Shown: positions 1 to 7,193 of the stretch, piece after piece
How the letters are laid out: every line of letters begins with the position of its first letter
How positions within the stretch are numbered: position 1 is the stretch's first letter
The notes under the pieces: model-generated
Database searches by the model: none
What the model saw: only the letters and a program-made list of their open reading frames with translations
What the model was told of the DNA's origin: nothing
Made by a program: the position numbers and the translations under genes
From: Acidimicrobiaceae bacterium
GTDB lineage: Bacteria; Actinomycetota; Acidimicrobiia; Acidimicrobiales; Bog-793
DNA length: 7,375 nt
NCBI GenBank assembly: GCA_025463965.1
Contig: JAODBN010000114.1
Span: forward strand, 1 to 7,375
Direction of reading: 5' to 3'

Positions 1-87
1 TCATGCCGGGACGACGGGCCCATTGTGCGCGCGCCTGCGCGGTCACTCCATGGGAACGGCCGCGCCTTGACGATCGCGCAGCGGAAC
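1..87. repeat. 87-bp direct repeat, copy 1 (reaches the window edge)
   Basis: Bases 1-87 are identical to 259-345, an offset of 258. The copy runs off the left edge, so its true length is unknown. The unique flank begins at base 88. Read on the minus strand, this copy carries the last codons of the DHA2 exporter, its downstream spacer and the region just before the hydrolase start, but here it is fused in frame to codon 56 of the hydrolase-like ORF. It looks like a displaced piece of the exporter 3' end. It could be a true tandem duplication with a 258-bp unit or an assembly loop at a contig end. Confidence 0.93.
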
Positions 88-254
88 TGGCTGTCACAGG
101 TGTGCCACGCCAGGGTGGCCTTGCTCGTGCGGACTGGCGTCGTGGTCCTATGGGTCGCCGCCCCGGCCGCGCCGATCGAGGAGGAGATCAGCGTCAGGCC
201 GAGCAGGGGCGCGAAGAGCGCGACGAGCGGACGGGCAAGGCGGTATCTCACCAT
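1..254 (-). CDS. secreted alpha/beta-hydrolase-like protein, N-terminal part, broken by the repeat
   Basis: The reading frame runs from ATG (252-254; the next codon, 249-251, is GTG and could also start) to the window edge with no stop: 84 codons plus 2 bases. Residues 1-33 form a clear Sec signal peptide: Arg at 3, 5 and 8, a hydrophobic core at about 10-28, and an AGAA cleavage-type site near 30-33. The mature part has W50, C53 and a C-A-I-V at 59-62. This W...C...CA.V pattern resembles the start of TAP-like secreted tripeptidyl aminopeptidases, where VPLDY normally follows. Here the frame enters the 87-bp repeat at codon 56, and after residue 63 it reads Arg-rich text unlike the family. 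The gene is therefore probably truncated, or its continuation is lost through misassembly. The start lies 46 bases after the exporter stop, with only a weak ribosome site. The signal peptide is well supported; the hydrolase assignment is tentative. Confidence 0.5.
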   Translation of the reverse strand, partial: MVRYRLARPLVALFAPLLGLTLISSSIGAAGAATHRTTTPVRTSKATLAWHTCDSQFRCAIVKARPFPWSDRAGARTMGPSSRH

Positions 255-258
255 CCGA

Positions 259-345
259 TCATGCCGGGACGACGGGCCCATTGTGCGCGCGCCTGCGCGG
301 TCACTCCATGGGAACGGCCGCGCCTTGACGATCGCGCAGCGGAAC
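259..345. repeat. 87-bp direct repeat, copy 2 (native context)
   Basis: This is the second exact copy of the sequence at 1-87. It is probably the original, because its minus-strand reading supplies the natural C-terminus of the exporter: the REVPLRDRQG end is typical of DHA2 proteins, and the TGA lies at 301-303. The remainder, 259-300, is the spacer before the hydrolase-like gene. Within it, 286-299 can fold as a 5-bp CGCGC/GCGCG stem with a 4-base loop. There is no T-run, so support for a terminator is weak. Confidence 0.93.
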
Positions 346-1833
346 CTCCCGAAGGAAGAACGAGATCACAAAGGCGATAAAAGCGACCGGCACGCAGTAG
401 AGGTACGCGCGGTCCATCCCGCTGACAAAGGCGTGCAACGGCCCCAAGCGGGGGCCGTAGCGGACGACGTCGGCTGGGGTGTCCGCGCGCTGCTGGGCGA
501 GCAGCACCGCACCGAGGACCGAGGTCCCGATGGCGCCGCCGAGAGTGCGGAAGAAGGTGACCGCTGAGGTGCCCACCCCGAGCTCGGAGATGTCGAGCGC
601 GTTCTGCACCGCGAGCACGGTGATCTGCATGAACAGGCCAATCCCCGCGCCGACGACGATCAAGATGCCCGACAGCGCCCAGCTCGAAGTGTTGATCCGG
701 ACGAAGTAGAGCAGGCCGATCCCGATCGTGAGCAGGGCGGTTCCGGCGATGACGAAGTTCCTGTAGCGGCCGCGCTTGGAGACGAGCAGCCCGGAGCTGA
801 TCGAGGTGCCAAGAAGCCCGACCATGAGCGGCAGGAGGCGAAGCCCGGAGAAAGTGGGGCTGACCCCCTTGACCTCCTGGATGTATCGCGGGAGGAACAC
901 GATCGCTCCGAACATCACGATGCCGGCGATGAACGCGAGAGCGACGCAGGTTCGAAAGACGGAGTTGCGAAAGAGGCCGAGCGGGACGATCGGCTCGGCG
1001 ACGCGTCCTTCCCACCACAAGAAGGCGGCGATGAACACGAGCCCCCCGAGCCCGTAGCTCCACGCGGCGGTTGTGAGGGTGCCCTTCTCACCGAAGTCCT
1101 GCACCCCGACGAGAAGCAGCGAGACGCCGAGCACGATCAAGGTGGCGCCCGTCCAGTCGATCTTCGCCTTGCGATGGGCTCGGTCGGCGCGCAGCACCCG
1201 GTTCACCACCACGAGGGCGAAAAGGCCGATCGGGATGTTGACGTAGAACACCCAGCGCCAGGAGGCGGCGTCAACGAGAAATCCACCGACGAGCGGGCCG
1301 AGCACGCTCGAGGCACCGAAGATGACGCCGAAATAGCCCTGGTAGCGACCGCGCTGGCGGGGCGGGATGACGTCACCGACGATCGCCATCGCGAGCGTCA
1401 TCAACCCGCCTGAGCCGATCCCCTGCACCCCTCGGAAGATGATCAGCTCGTACATCGTCGACGACAGGCCTGACAGCACCGAGCCCACGAGGAAGATCAC
1501 GATGGCGAACTGGAAGAGACGCTTTCGGCCGTAGAGGTCGCCGAGCTTGCCGTACAGCGGGGTCGAGGCGGTCGAGGTCAGCAGGTACGAGGTGACGACC
1601 CAGCTGTAGAGGTCGACCCGGTGAAGGTCACGCGTGATCGTCGGGAGCGCCGTGGAGACGATCGTCTGATCGAGCGCTGCGAGCAGCATGCCGAGCATCA
1701 GGCCCGACATGATCACGAGGATCTCGCGGTGGCTGTAGATCGTCTGGGCCAGGCCGCCCTGCTCGGGTGCGAGCGCGCCGGCCTCCTCGCCTGCTCCGCC
1801 CTGGGGCGCTCCGCTGCGGGTCACTCTGCTCAT
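301..1833 (-). CDS. DHA2-family (EmrB/QacA-type, 14-helix) MFS multidrug exporter
   Basis: A 510-residue proton-driven inner-membrane exporter of the DHA2 drug:H+ antiporter family. Visible hallmarks, in order: motif D1 LDQTIVSTALP (54-64), motif A GKLGDLYGRKR (95-105), motif B RGVQGIGSGG (134-143), motif C G...GPLVGG (about 173-184), then SWRWVFYVNIPIG (191-203), diagnostic of the 14-helix group. The remaining hydrophobic segments continue to a short polar tail after FFLREVPLR, and the length is normal for the family. The ATG at 1831-1833 is preceded by GGGAGGAG (minus strand, 1844-1851) at good spacing. It overlaps the stop of the upstream marR-like gene by ATGA, so the two are probably co-transcribed and translationally coupled. 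That context suggests drug- or toxin-responsive expression, but the substrate cannot be read from sequence. The last 15 codons and the stop lie in the second copy of the 87-bp repeat. Confidence 0.95.
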   Translation of the reverse strand: MSRVTRSGAPQGGAGEEAGALAPEQGGLAQTIYSHREILVIMSGLMLGMLLAALDQTIVSTALPTITRDLHRVDLYSWVVTSYLLTSTASTPLYGKLGDLYGRKRLFQFAIVIFLVGSVLSGLSSTMYELIIFRGVQGIGSGGLMTLAMAIVGDVIPPRQRGRYQGYFGVIFGASSVLGPLVGGFLVDAASWRWVFYVNIPIGLFALVVVNRVLRADRAHRKAKIDWTGATLIVLGVSLLLVGVQDFGEKGTLTTAAWSYGLGGLVFIAAFLWWEGRVAEPIVPLGLFRNSVFRTCVALAFIAGIVMFGAIVFLPRYIQEVKGVSPTFSGLRLLPLMVGLLGTSISSGLLVSKRGRYRNFVIAGTALLTIGIGLLYFVRINTSSWALSGILIVVGAGIGLFMQITVLAVQNALDISELGVGTSAVTFFRTLGGAIGTSVLGAVLLAQQRADTPADVVRYGPRLGPLHAFVSGMDRAYLYCVPVAFIAFVISFFLREVPLRDRQGAAVPME

Positions 1834-2309
1834 CGTCGCTGTGCTCCTCCCGAGAGCTTGGCGGCCAGTTTCTCCATGGAGGAGATGAAGGGCTCGCGTT
1901 CGTCGTCGTCCAGCTCGGCCATGGCAAGGCCGAGGACTCGGTGCCTGGCGTCCCGCAGCGCGGCGAGCTCGGCCTCCCCCTCGGCGGTCACCTCGAGCTG
2001 GTACGCCCGCCCGTCCTCGGGGTCTCTCCCCCGCCGAATCAGCCCGAGGTCTTCGAGCACGTGCAGCTGCCGGCTGACCGTGGACACATCGAGGCGCAAG
2101 CGCGCGGCGACGTCGGAGACCCTGAGGGTTCCGCTTCGCTCGAGCTCAGAGAGGAGGAAGTACCCGGCCTTGTCGATGCCCAGATCCGAGCGCATGCCGG
2201 TGTTGGCGAACACGCCGCGGGCGACCTCGTGCAAGGCACGCTCCAGGCGATCGAGCGCGGTGGACGCCCGGTCGCGTGTCGAGTCGACGGCGGTGCCGAC
2301 CACCGTCAA
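1830..2309 (-). CDS. MarR-family transcriptional regulator
   Basis: A 159-residue winged-helix regulator. The MarR core spans about residues 25-150: dimerising helices at both ends, a helix-turn-helix at about 62-90 (LRVSDVAARLRLDVSTVSRQ), and a wing with the family's D-x-R signature in DPEDGRAY (96-103). MarR proteins usually bind as dimers to palindromes over their own promoter and release when a small ligand binds. The gene sits directly upstream of the DHA2 exporter with a 4-base ATGA overlap, the standard arrangement for a repressor controlling its pump and itself. The assumed start is TTG at 2307-2309, behind an AGGAGGG (minus strand, about 2313-2319) only about 5 bases away. The in-frame GTG at 2301-2303 has wider spacing to the same site and is an alternative. 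Ligand and operator are inferred, not seen. Confidence 0.92.
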   Translation of the reverse strand: MTVVGTAVDSTRDRASTALDRLERALHEVARGVFANTGMRSDLGIDKAGYFLLSELERSGTLRVSDVAARLRLDVSTVSRQLHVLEDLGLIRRGRDPEDGRAYQLEVTAEGEAELAALRDARHRVLGLAMAELDDDEREPFISSMEKLAAKLSGGAQRR

Positions 2310-2367
2310 CCGACCCTCCTGCTCTGTGGTTCCCCGCTCAACCCGCTCTCCCCTACGCGCCAGCCAG

Positions 2368-2404
2368 GACTTATTTGCTTGGCCCCTACAACCTTACTGG
2401 GGCC
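2368..2404 (-). promoter_or_regulatory. AT-rich promoter-like stretch and GGCCCC/GGGGCC inverted repeat upstream of marR
   Basis: The 163-base gap between the Rieske gene end and the marR start (2310-2472) holds no gene. Its only AT-rich part is about 2368-2380 (minus strand AAGCAAATAAGT), some 60 bases before the marR start, which could contain a -10 element. No good -35/-10 pair with 17-base spacing is visible. Next to it is an inverted repeat, GGCCCC (2381-2386) and GGGGCC (2399-2404) with a 12-base centre, placed where an autoregulatory MarR operator would lie. It could equally be part of a weak terminator for the Rieske transcript. Confidence 0.3.
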
Positions 2405-2472
2405 TCCTCCGGACGTCGAGCCGGCGGGCCTGAGGCACGACACGACAGCGGGCCTACCTCGTCGCCCCGGGC

Positions 2473-3414
2473 TCAGGAAGATCCCGGCCGAACCGGGTTC
2501 GTGCGCATCGCCCGAGGTTCCTGGCGGCGGAGCTCCAGCCCCGCTTCGGTGCGCCTCGCCTCGTACGCCGGCTGCTGAATGCTCGCAGGACCACGCTCGA
2601 CGTCGCCCGTGGCGAGATTGAAGGCACTGCCGTGCCAGGGGCAGACCAGGCAATCGCCGTCCACCTCGCCCTGGGAGAGCGGGCCCCCTCGGTGGCTGCA
2701 GCGGTCCGCGATGGCGTAGATCTCGCCGTCCTTCTCGACGACCGCCACGCCCACCCCGCCGACGACCGCCAGCGTGCAGCCCGGCCGGGTCGGCACCTCG
2801 CTGTCAGCGCGTGTCCAGTCCGTGGGGCCGGACTGGAAGGCGTTGGTGTCCACCCCGACCCCCATGGCGTAAGCCAGGTGACCTCCGAGCCAGCCGGAGG
2901 CGCCGAGCACGGTCATGCCCAGCAGGGCCGACACTCGCCCGCCGTGGCCGGCGGGGCGACGCGCTGCGAACGAGCGCGCCATCAGCCCCAGCGCGACCAA
3001 GTTGAGCCCTGCGTGCACCGCCGCCACGCGAGCCTCTGCACCAACGGTGTAGGACGCGTCCGAGGTCCCCGAGGCCGCGGCGGGCAGCGCAGAGAGCAAG
3101 CCCGCACCGATGAGCAGGCGAGCGGGGCGTCGATAGTGGCCCGGCAGCACGTCGAGCAAGAGGGCGCTCGAGAAGCACCCGATCGGCAGCTGAACGAGCA
3201 TCGGATGGGCGGGGTGGCCGAGGGGGGTCCCCGAGAGCAGGTCTCTCAGCTTCGGCTGGGCGAGTACACGGCGCACCGGCACCCGCGCCCGTTCGATCAG
3301 CGGATCGAGCGACTCCAGCTGCTCGAGGGCACCGACCGCCTCGAAGATCCGGCGGGACAAGTCGCGACTCGACGGCCGCGCGAACGACTTCGTCTGCTTG
3401 CCGAGCAGCGGCAT
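2473..3414 (-). CDS. DUF2231 membrane domain fused to a Rieske [2Fe-2S] domain
   Basis: A 313-residue two-domain protein. Residues 1-60 are a polar helical lead-in. Residues about 62-185 match the DUF2231 type: GHPAHPMLVQLPIG (66-79) followed by about four hydrophobic segments (about 72-90, 98-116, 130-148, 160-182), with H67 and H70 in the conserved loop. Residues about 195-298 form a Rieske ferredoxin-like domain with intact ligands: C239-x-H241 and C258-x2-H261 in CSHRGGPL and CPWHGSAF. The domain should bind a Rieske cluster and transfer electrons. The C-x-H...C-x2-H layout without extra cysteines is of the ferredoxin type rather than the cytochrome bc type. The redox partner is unknown. 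The ATG at 3412-3414 follows the TAG of a 63-codon ORF with no gap and has an internal AGAAGGTGG ribosome site, which implies translational coupling. Length and domains look complete. Confidence 0.9.
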   Translation of the reverse strand: MPLLGKQTKSFARPSSRDLSRRIFEAVGALEQLESLDPLIERARVPVRRVLAQPKLRDLLSGTPLGHPAHPMLVQLPIGCFSSALLLDVLPGHYRRPARLLIGAGLLSALPAAASGTSDASYTVGAEARVAAVHAGLNLVALGLMARSFAARRPAGHGGRVSALLGMTVLGASGWLGGHLAYAMGVGVDTNAFQSGPTDWTRADSEVPTRPGCTLAVVGGVGVAVVEKDGEIYAIADRCSHRGGPLSQGEVDGDCLVCPWHGSAFNLATGDVERGPASIQQPAYEARRTEAGLELRRQEPRAMRTNPVRPGSS

Positions 3415-3606
3415 CTAGGCCACCTTCTGGTTGTACCGGGCCCGGCCGTGCTCGGAGGGCGGGTCGGTGCAGCGGCGCCCGGATGGTCCCCGCTGTTCAC
3501 GGGCGCCGAGCCCCGGCGTAATCAGAGGTGGGACGGGCTCCACCGGCTCGCGGTCCCGAAAATCCACGGCGACCTTGACGGATTCCCTGCAGACGACGGC
3601 CCGCAC
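3415..3606 (-). CDS. 63-aa small protein of unknown function, first gene of the Rieske operon
   Basis: The GTG at 3604-3606 has a near-perfect AAGGAGGTG ribosome site 6 bases upstream (core to start) and reads 63 codons to TAG at 3415-3417, immediately followed by the ATG of the Rieske gene. The ribosome site and stop-start junction are the main evidence that it is translated. The N-terminus MRAVVCRESVKVAVD resembles the first strand of zinc-dependent medium-chain alcohol or formaldehyde dehydrogenases (M-K/R-A-V-V...V-x-V-E). After about residue 25 the text is Pro-, Gly- and Arg-rich and resembles nothing I know, and neither alternative frame restores a dehydrogenase. It could be a genuine small protein, a coupling leader for the Rieske gene, or the remnant of a deleted dehydrogenase. 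No membrane segment is seen. Cysteines are at 6 and 46. Confidence 0.5.
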   Translation of the reverse strand: MRAVVCRESVKVAVDFRDREPVEPVPPLITPGLGAREQRGPSGRRCTDPPSEHGRARYNQKVA

Positions 3607-3610
3607 GGCA

Positions 3611-3619
3611 CACCTCCTT
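3611..3619 (-). promoter_or_regulatory. strong ribosome binding site AAGGAGGTG
   Basis: The minus strand reads AAGGAGGTG, almost fully complementary to the 16S anti-SD, with 6 bases between the AGGAGG core and the GTG at 3604-3606. It decides the start of the 63-aa ORF and argues against longer starts further upstream in the same open frame, which runs to about 3831. Confidence 0.75.
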
Positions 3620-3853
3620 GGTTGAGACCGCCCCGGGCTCGCCAAGCGCGGGTGGCGGTGCTCGTCGGCGGCAAGATGGGCCCAGACCGGGCCCCGGCTC
3701 GTTTCGTTCCTGTCCGGCGGGCTACCCTGCCAGCGAGCGCCTCCAACACCGCCTGGCCCGAACGGGCAGGCATCGAGGTGGTGAGAGACGGGTAATGCTC
3801 TTGGGCTGACTCGGCCAGGAGGTGGGAGCATCGAGGACCGGCGGCCGGACGAA
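3620..3853. promoter_or_regulatory. divergent intergenic region between Rieske operon and kinase gene, with a GGGCCC hairpin
   Basis: This gap must hold promoters for both directions. I see no gene in it. An inverted repeat GGGCCC-AGACC-GGGCCC (3678-3694) could form a 6-bp GC stem with a 5-base loop. No T-run follows, so it is more likely a binding or structural site than an intrinsic terminator. TACCCT at 3723-3728 fits a TAnnnT -10 box for the kinase, but no convincing -35 is present. A strong SD-like AGGAGGTGGG (3817-3826) lies 28-37 bases before the annotated kinase start. Confidence 0.35.
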
Positions 3854-5509
<1,656 letters not shown>

Positions 5510-5617
5510 CGAGGAAAGCGAGGGCCACGGATCTGGCGCGGCCGACCGCAAAGTCGGGGCGCACGGATCGTTCAGGCCGTCAAGGCCAACGCCTCGTGAG
5601 CGCAGACGAGCCGCCGT
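5510..5617. terminator. convergent gap with a weak hairpin
   Basis: The kinase gene and the LplA-like gene converge on this 108-base gap, so transcription must end near here from both sides. The best stem seen is CCGAC-CGCAAA-GTCGG (5542-5557), only 5 bp with a 6-base loop and no T-tract on either strand. No other strong hairpin is visible. Termination may be Rho-dependent. Confidence 0.25.
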
Positions 5618-6343
5618 TCAGGCCGTGAGGAGAAGCTCGGCGAGATGGGACTCGATCGTCTCGGCCGCAAGCGGGACGGAAGCGGTCGTTGTCACCAGCT
5701 GGTCGGCCAGCAGTTTCCGCTCTCTGTCCTCCATGGAGAGGAGCGGGACCACGTCGGTGTGCCGGTCCTCGACGAGGACCATCGTGTGCAACCACGCGCC
5801 GGCCCGGGTACGGCGCTGGGAGCAACCGACCGCCTTGCGCCCCTCCCAGGTGACCTCGCCCGGGCCGAGCCCCGAGTAGCACGCACGCCGGGCATAACGC
5901 CCCGCCGAAAGCGGTCCGCGATGCACCGCCAGTTGGCCCCCGAGGCCGGCTCGTCGCAAGGCCTCGACCCACACCTCGCCGAGCCAGTACGTGGCGCTCG
6001 CAACGTCGTCTTCGGCGAGCGGATCGCCGGCGGGCACGAACACGTCGCACCAGACCTGGGCGCCCGGAGAGACCACGACCGCGCCGCCTCCGCTGCGGCG
6101 CCTCACCACTTCCCAACCTCCCGCAAGGCACGCCCCGCGGTCCACGTCCGACTCGGGCTGGGTGCTGCCGAGGATGAGCGCTCTTGCCGTCGACTCGAGC
6201 AGCAGAGCGAGCCGCCCTCCGCCCTCGGGCACCGACGGGGCGACCAGCTCGGCGGGAGGGCCGGCTCGCCGCTCGAGCGGGAAGCCGACCGGCGCTACAG
6301 CCCGACCACCCGGTTCAGGACCGGGTTGACGTAAGCCTCCCAT
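5618..6343 (-). CDS. lipoate-protein ligase A / LipM-like acyltransferase family protein
   Basis: A 241-residue member of the biotin/lipoate ligase (BPL/LPL catalytic) fold, which attaches lipoate or octanoate to a lysine of lipoyl domains or glycine cleavage H protein. Visible motifs: RRRSGGGAVV (81-90), the family's acyl/adenylate-binding RR-x-SGGG; WCDVFVPAGDP (98-108); and EGRKAVGCSQRR (167-178), with K170 in the conserved lysine position. C155 sits exactly 15 residues before K170, the spacing of the catalytic Cys in LipM octanoyltransferases as I recall it, so octanoyl transfer is a real alternative to ligation. The length is short relative to two-domain LplA, so no C-terminal accessory domain is expected. 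The ATG at 6341-6343 has a GGGGAGG site (minus strand, 6354-6360) about 10 bases upstream. It overlaps the 3' end of the HNH gene by 49 bases in another frame. The first 20 residues are atypical Pro/Gly-rich text arising in that overlap; family similarity begins near residue 21. Confidence 0.85.
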   Translation of the reverse strand: MGGLRQPGPEPGGRAVAPVGFPLERRAGPPAELVAPSVPEGGGRLALLLESTARALILGSTQPESDVDRGACLAGGWEVVRRRSGGGAVVVSPGAQVWCDVFVPAGDPLAEDDVASATYWLGEVWVEALRRAGLGGQLAVHRGPLSAGRYARRACYSGLGPGEVTWEGRKAVGCSQRRTRAGAWLHTMVLVEDRHTDVVPLLSMEDRERKLLADQLVTTTASVPLAAETIESHLAELLLTA

Positions 6344-6813
6344 TCAGCCCGGACCTCCCCGCTCGCCACGAGCAGCCACACCCGAGAACGTGGTGTGGCG
6401 GGCTTGTGGCGCAGCACGAAGTCGCTCTCCTCGAGCAGACGGTCCTCCTTGGCCGCGTTGCAACGACGGCAGGCCGCGACCACGTTCTCCCACGTGTGGG
6501 TGCCCCCGCGGCTGCGCGGGACGACATGGTCGATGTTCTCCGCGTTGCCCCCGCAGTACTGGCATCGGTGGCCGTCCCGAGCAAACACCGAGCGGCGGGA
6601 GATCGCGATCCTGCTCTGGCGCGGGACCCGAACGTACTGGGAGAGGCGCACGACCGAGGGCTCGGGGTACGCCGCCCGAGCTGAATGGAAGAGCTCTCCG
6701 GTCTCGTGGACGAGCTCGGCGCGATCGGCGAGGACGAGGACGAGGGCCCGGCGGGACGACACGACGCACAGTGGCTCGTACGTGGCGTTCAAGACGAGCG
6801 CGCGCCCGCTCAC
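6295..6813 (-). CDS. HNH endonuclease domain protein
   Basis: 172 residues from GTG (6811-6813). The N-terminus reads RALVLNATYEPLCVVSSRRA, the typical opening of a widespread bacterial HNH family, which is why this start is preferred over the TTG at 6838-6840 (nine residues longer). The HNH domain follows at about 75-125: C84-x2-C87, IDHVVPRSRGG with D95-H96, WEN (N110), and C115-x2-C118-N119. The four cysteines should bind structural zinc; H96, N110 and N119 form the metal-dependent nuclease site. All key residues are present. Family members are often stand-alone chromosomal genes of unclear role, and no methylase or restriction partner is next to it. The ribosome site is weak (CGGAG about 10 bases upstream). 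The gene follows the conserved 90-aa protein by 51 bases, and its last 49 bases overlap the LplA-like gene, so one operon is likely. Confidence 0.9.
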   Translation of the reverse strand: MSGRALVLNATYEPLCVVSSRRALVLVLADRAELVHETGELFHSARAAYPEPSVVRLSQYVRVPRQSRIAISRRSVFARDGHRCQYCGGNAENIDHVVPRSRGGTHTWENVVAACRRCNAAKEDRLLEESDFVLRHKPATPRSRVWLLVASGEVRAEWEAYVNPVLNRVVGL

Positions 6814-6864
6814 GGCAGGGGCGCTCCGAAGGTCCCGCAATCGCCGGGGGGCATCGTCCGGACG

Positions 6865-7137
6865 TTAGCGCGCGCCACCGCTTCGACGGCGGACCGACCC
6901 GAGCGGACGGCGCCGAGCGGCGAGTTGGGCGCGCTGTTCCTTGCACCAGGTGAGGTAGGCGAGCAGGTCGTCCCCGCTCGGCACCGCCGAGGGGTCGCCG
7001 TACGCCGTCTCCATTCGAAAGGCCAGCCATCTCCGGTCCGGCACTGGTAGGAACGGCGGATGTCTCCACCAAGCCCGAGGCAGGTGCGCGACGGCCGTCT
7101 TCAAGGCGCTTCCCCACACGCTCGGCGCGCGAAGCAC
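6865..7137 (-). CDS. conserved small actinobacterial-type protein (PFLPVPD...YGDP motif)
   Basis: 90 residues from GTG (7135-7137) to TAA (6865-6867). The body, about 20-70, has the pattern PRAWWRHPPFLPVPDRRWLAFR, then METAYGDP and DDLLAYLTWCKE (read as motifs, not contiguous). I recognise this as a recurring small actinobacterial protein of unknown function, often near HNH genes; that recollection needs a search to confirm. It is soluble by composition, rich in Trp and Arg, with a basic tail RRRPLGSVRRRSGG. No catalytic motif is evident. The ribosome site is weak; GTG at residue 7 is another possible start. It lies 24-51 bases upstream of the HNH gene, depending on which HNH start is used, in the same orientation. 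Confidence 0.75.
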   Translation of the reverse strand: MLRAPSVWGSALKTAVAHLPRAWWRHPPFLPVPDRRWLAFRMETAYGDPSAVPSGDDLLAYLTWCKEQRAQLAARRRPLGSVRRRSGGAR

Positions 7138-7193
7138 CGTCGGAAGGGCGCCGAGAAGAAGGCGAGGGCCCGAAGGGGGCCGGTCGGACCGGG

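Noticed and set aside
1767..2621. Long plus-strand open frame (284 codons) across marR and the Rieske gene end
   Set aside because: It is antisense to two clear genes, is low in protein character (Arg/Pro/Gly-rich), and arises from high-GC codon bias.
2632..3795. 387-codon plus-strand open frame opposite the Rieske gene
   Set aside because: Shadow of a gene with full Rieske motifs on the other strand; no recognisable domain and no ribosome site.
3607..3831. N-terminal extension of the 63-aa ORF to 138 residues
   Set aside because: The frame is open, but the AAGGAGGTG site fixes the GTG at 3606 and the extension has no protein-like pattern.
5571..5626. 10-base direct repeat TTCAGGCCGT (5571-5580 and 5617-5626)
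   Set aside because: Too short and GC-rich to claim as an attachment site or repeat element; one copy is just the LplA-like stop region.
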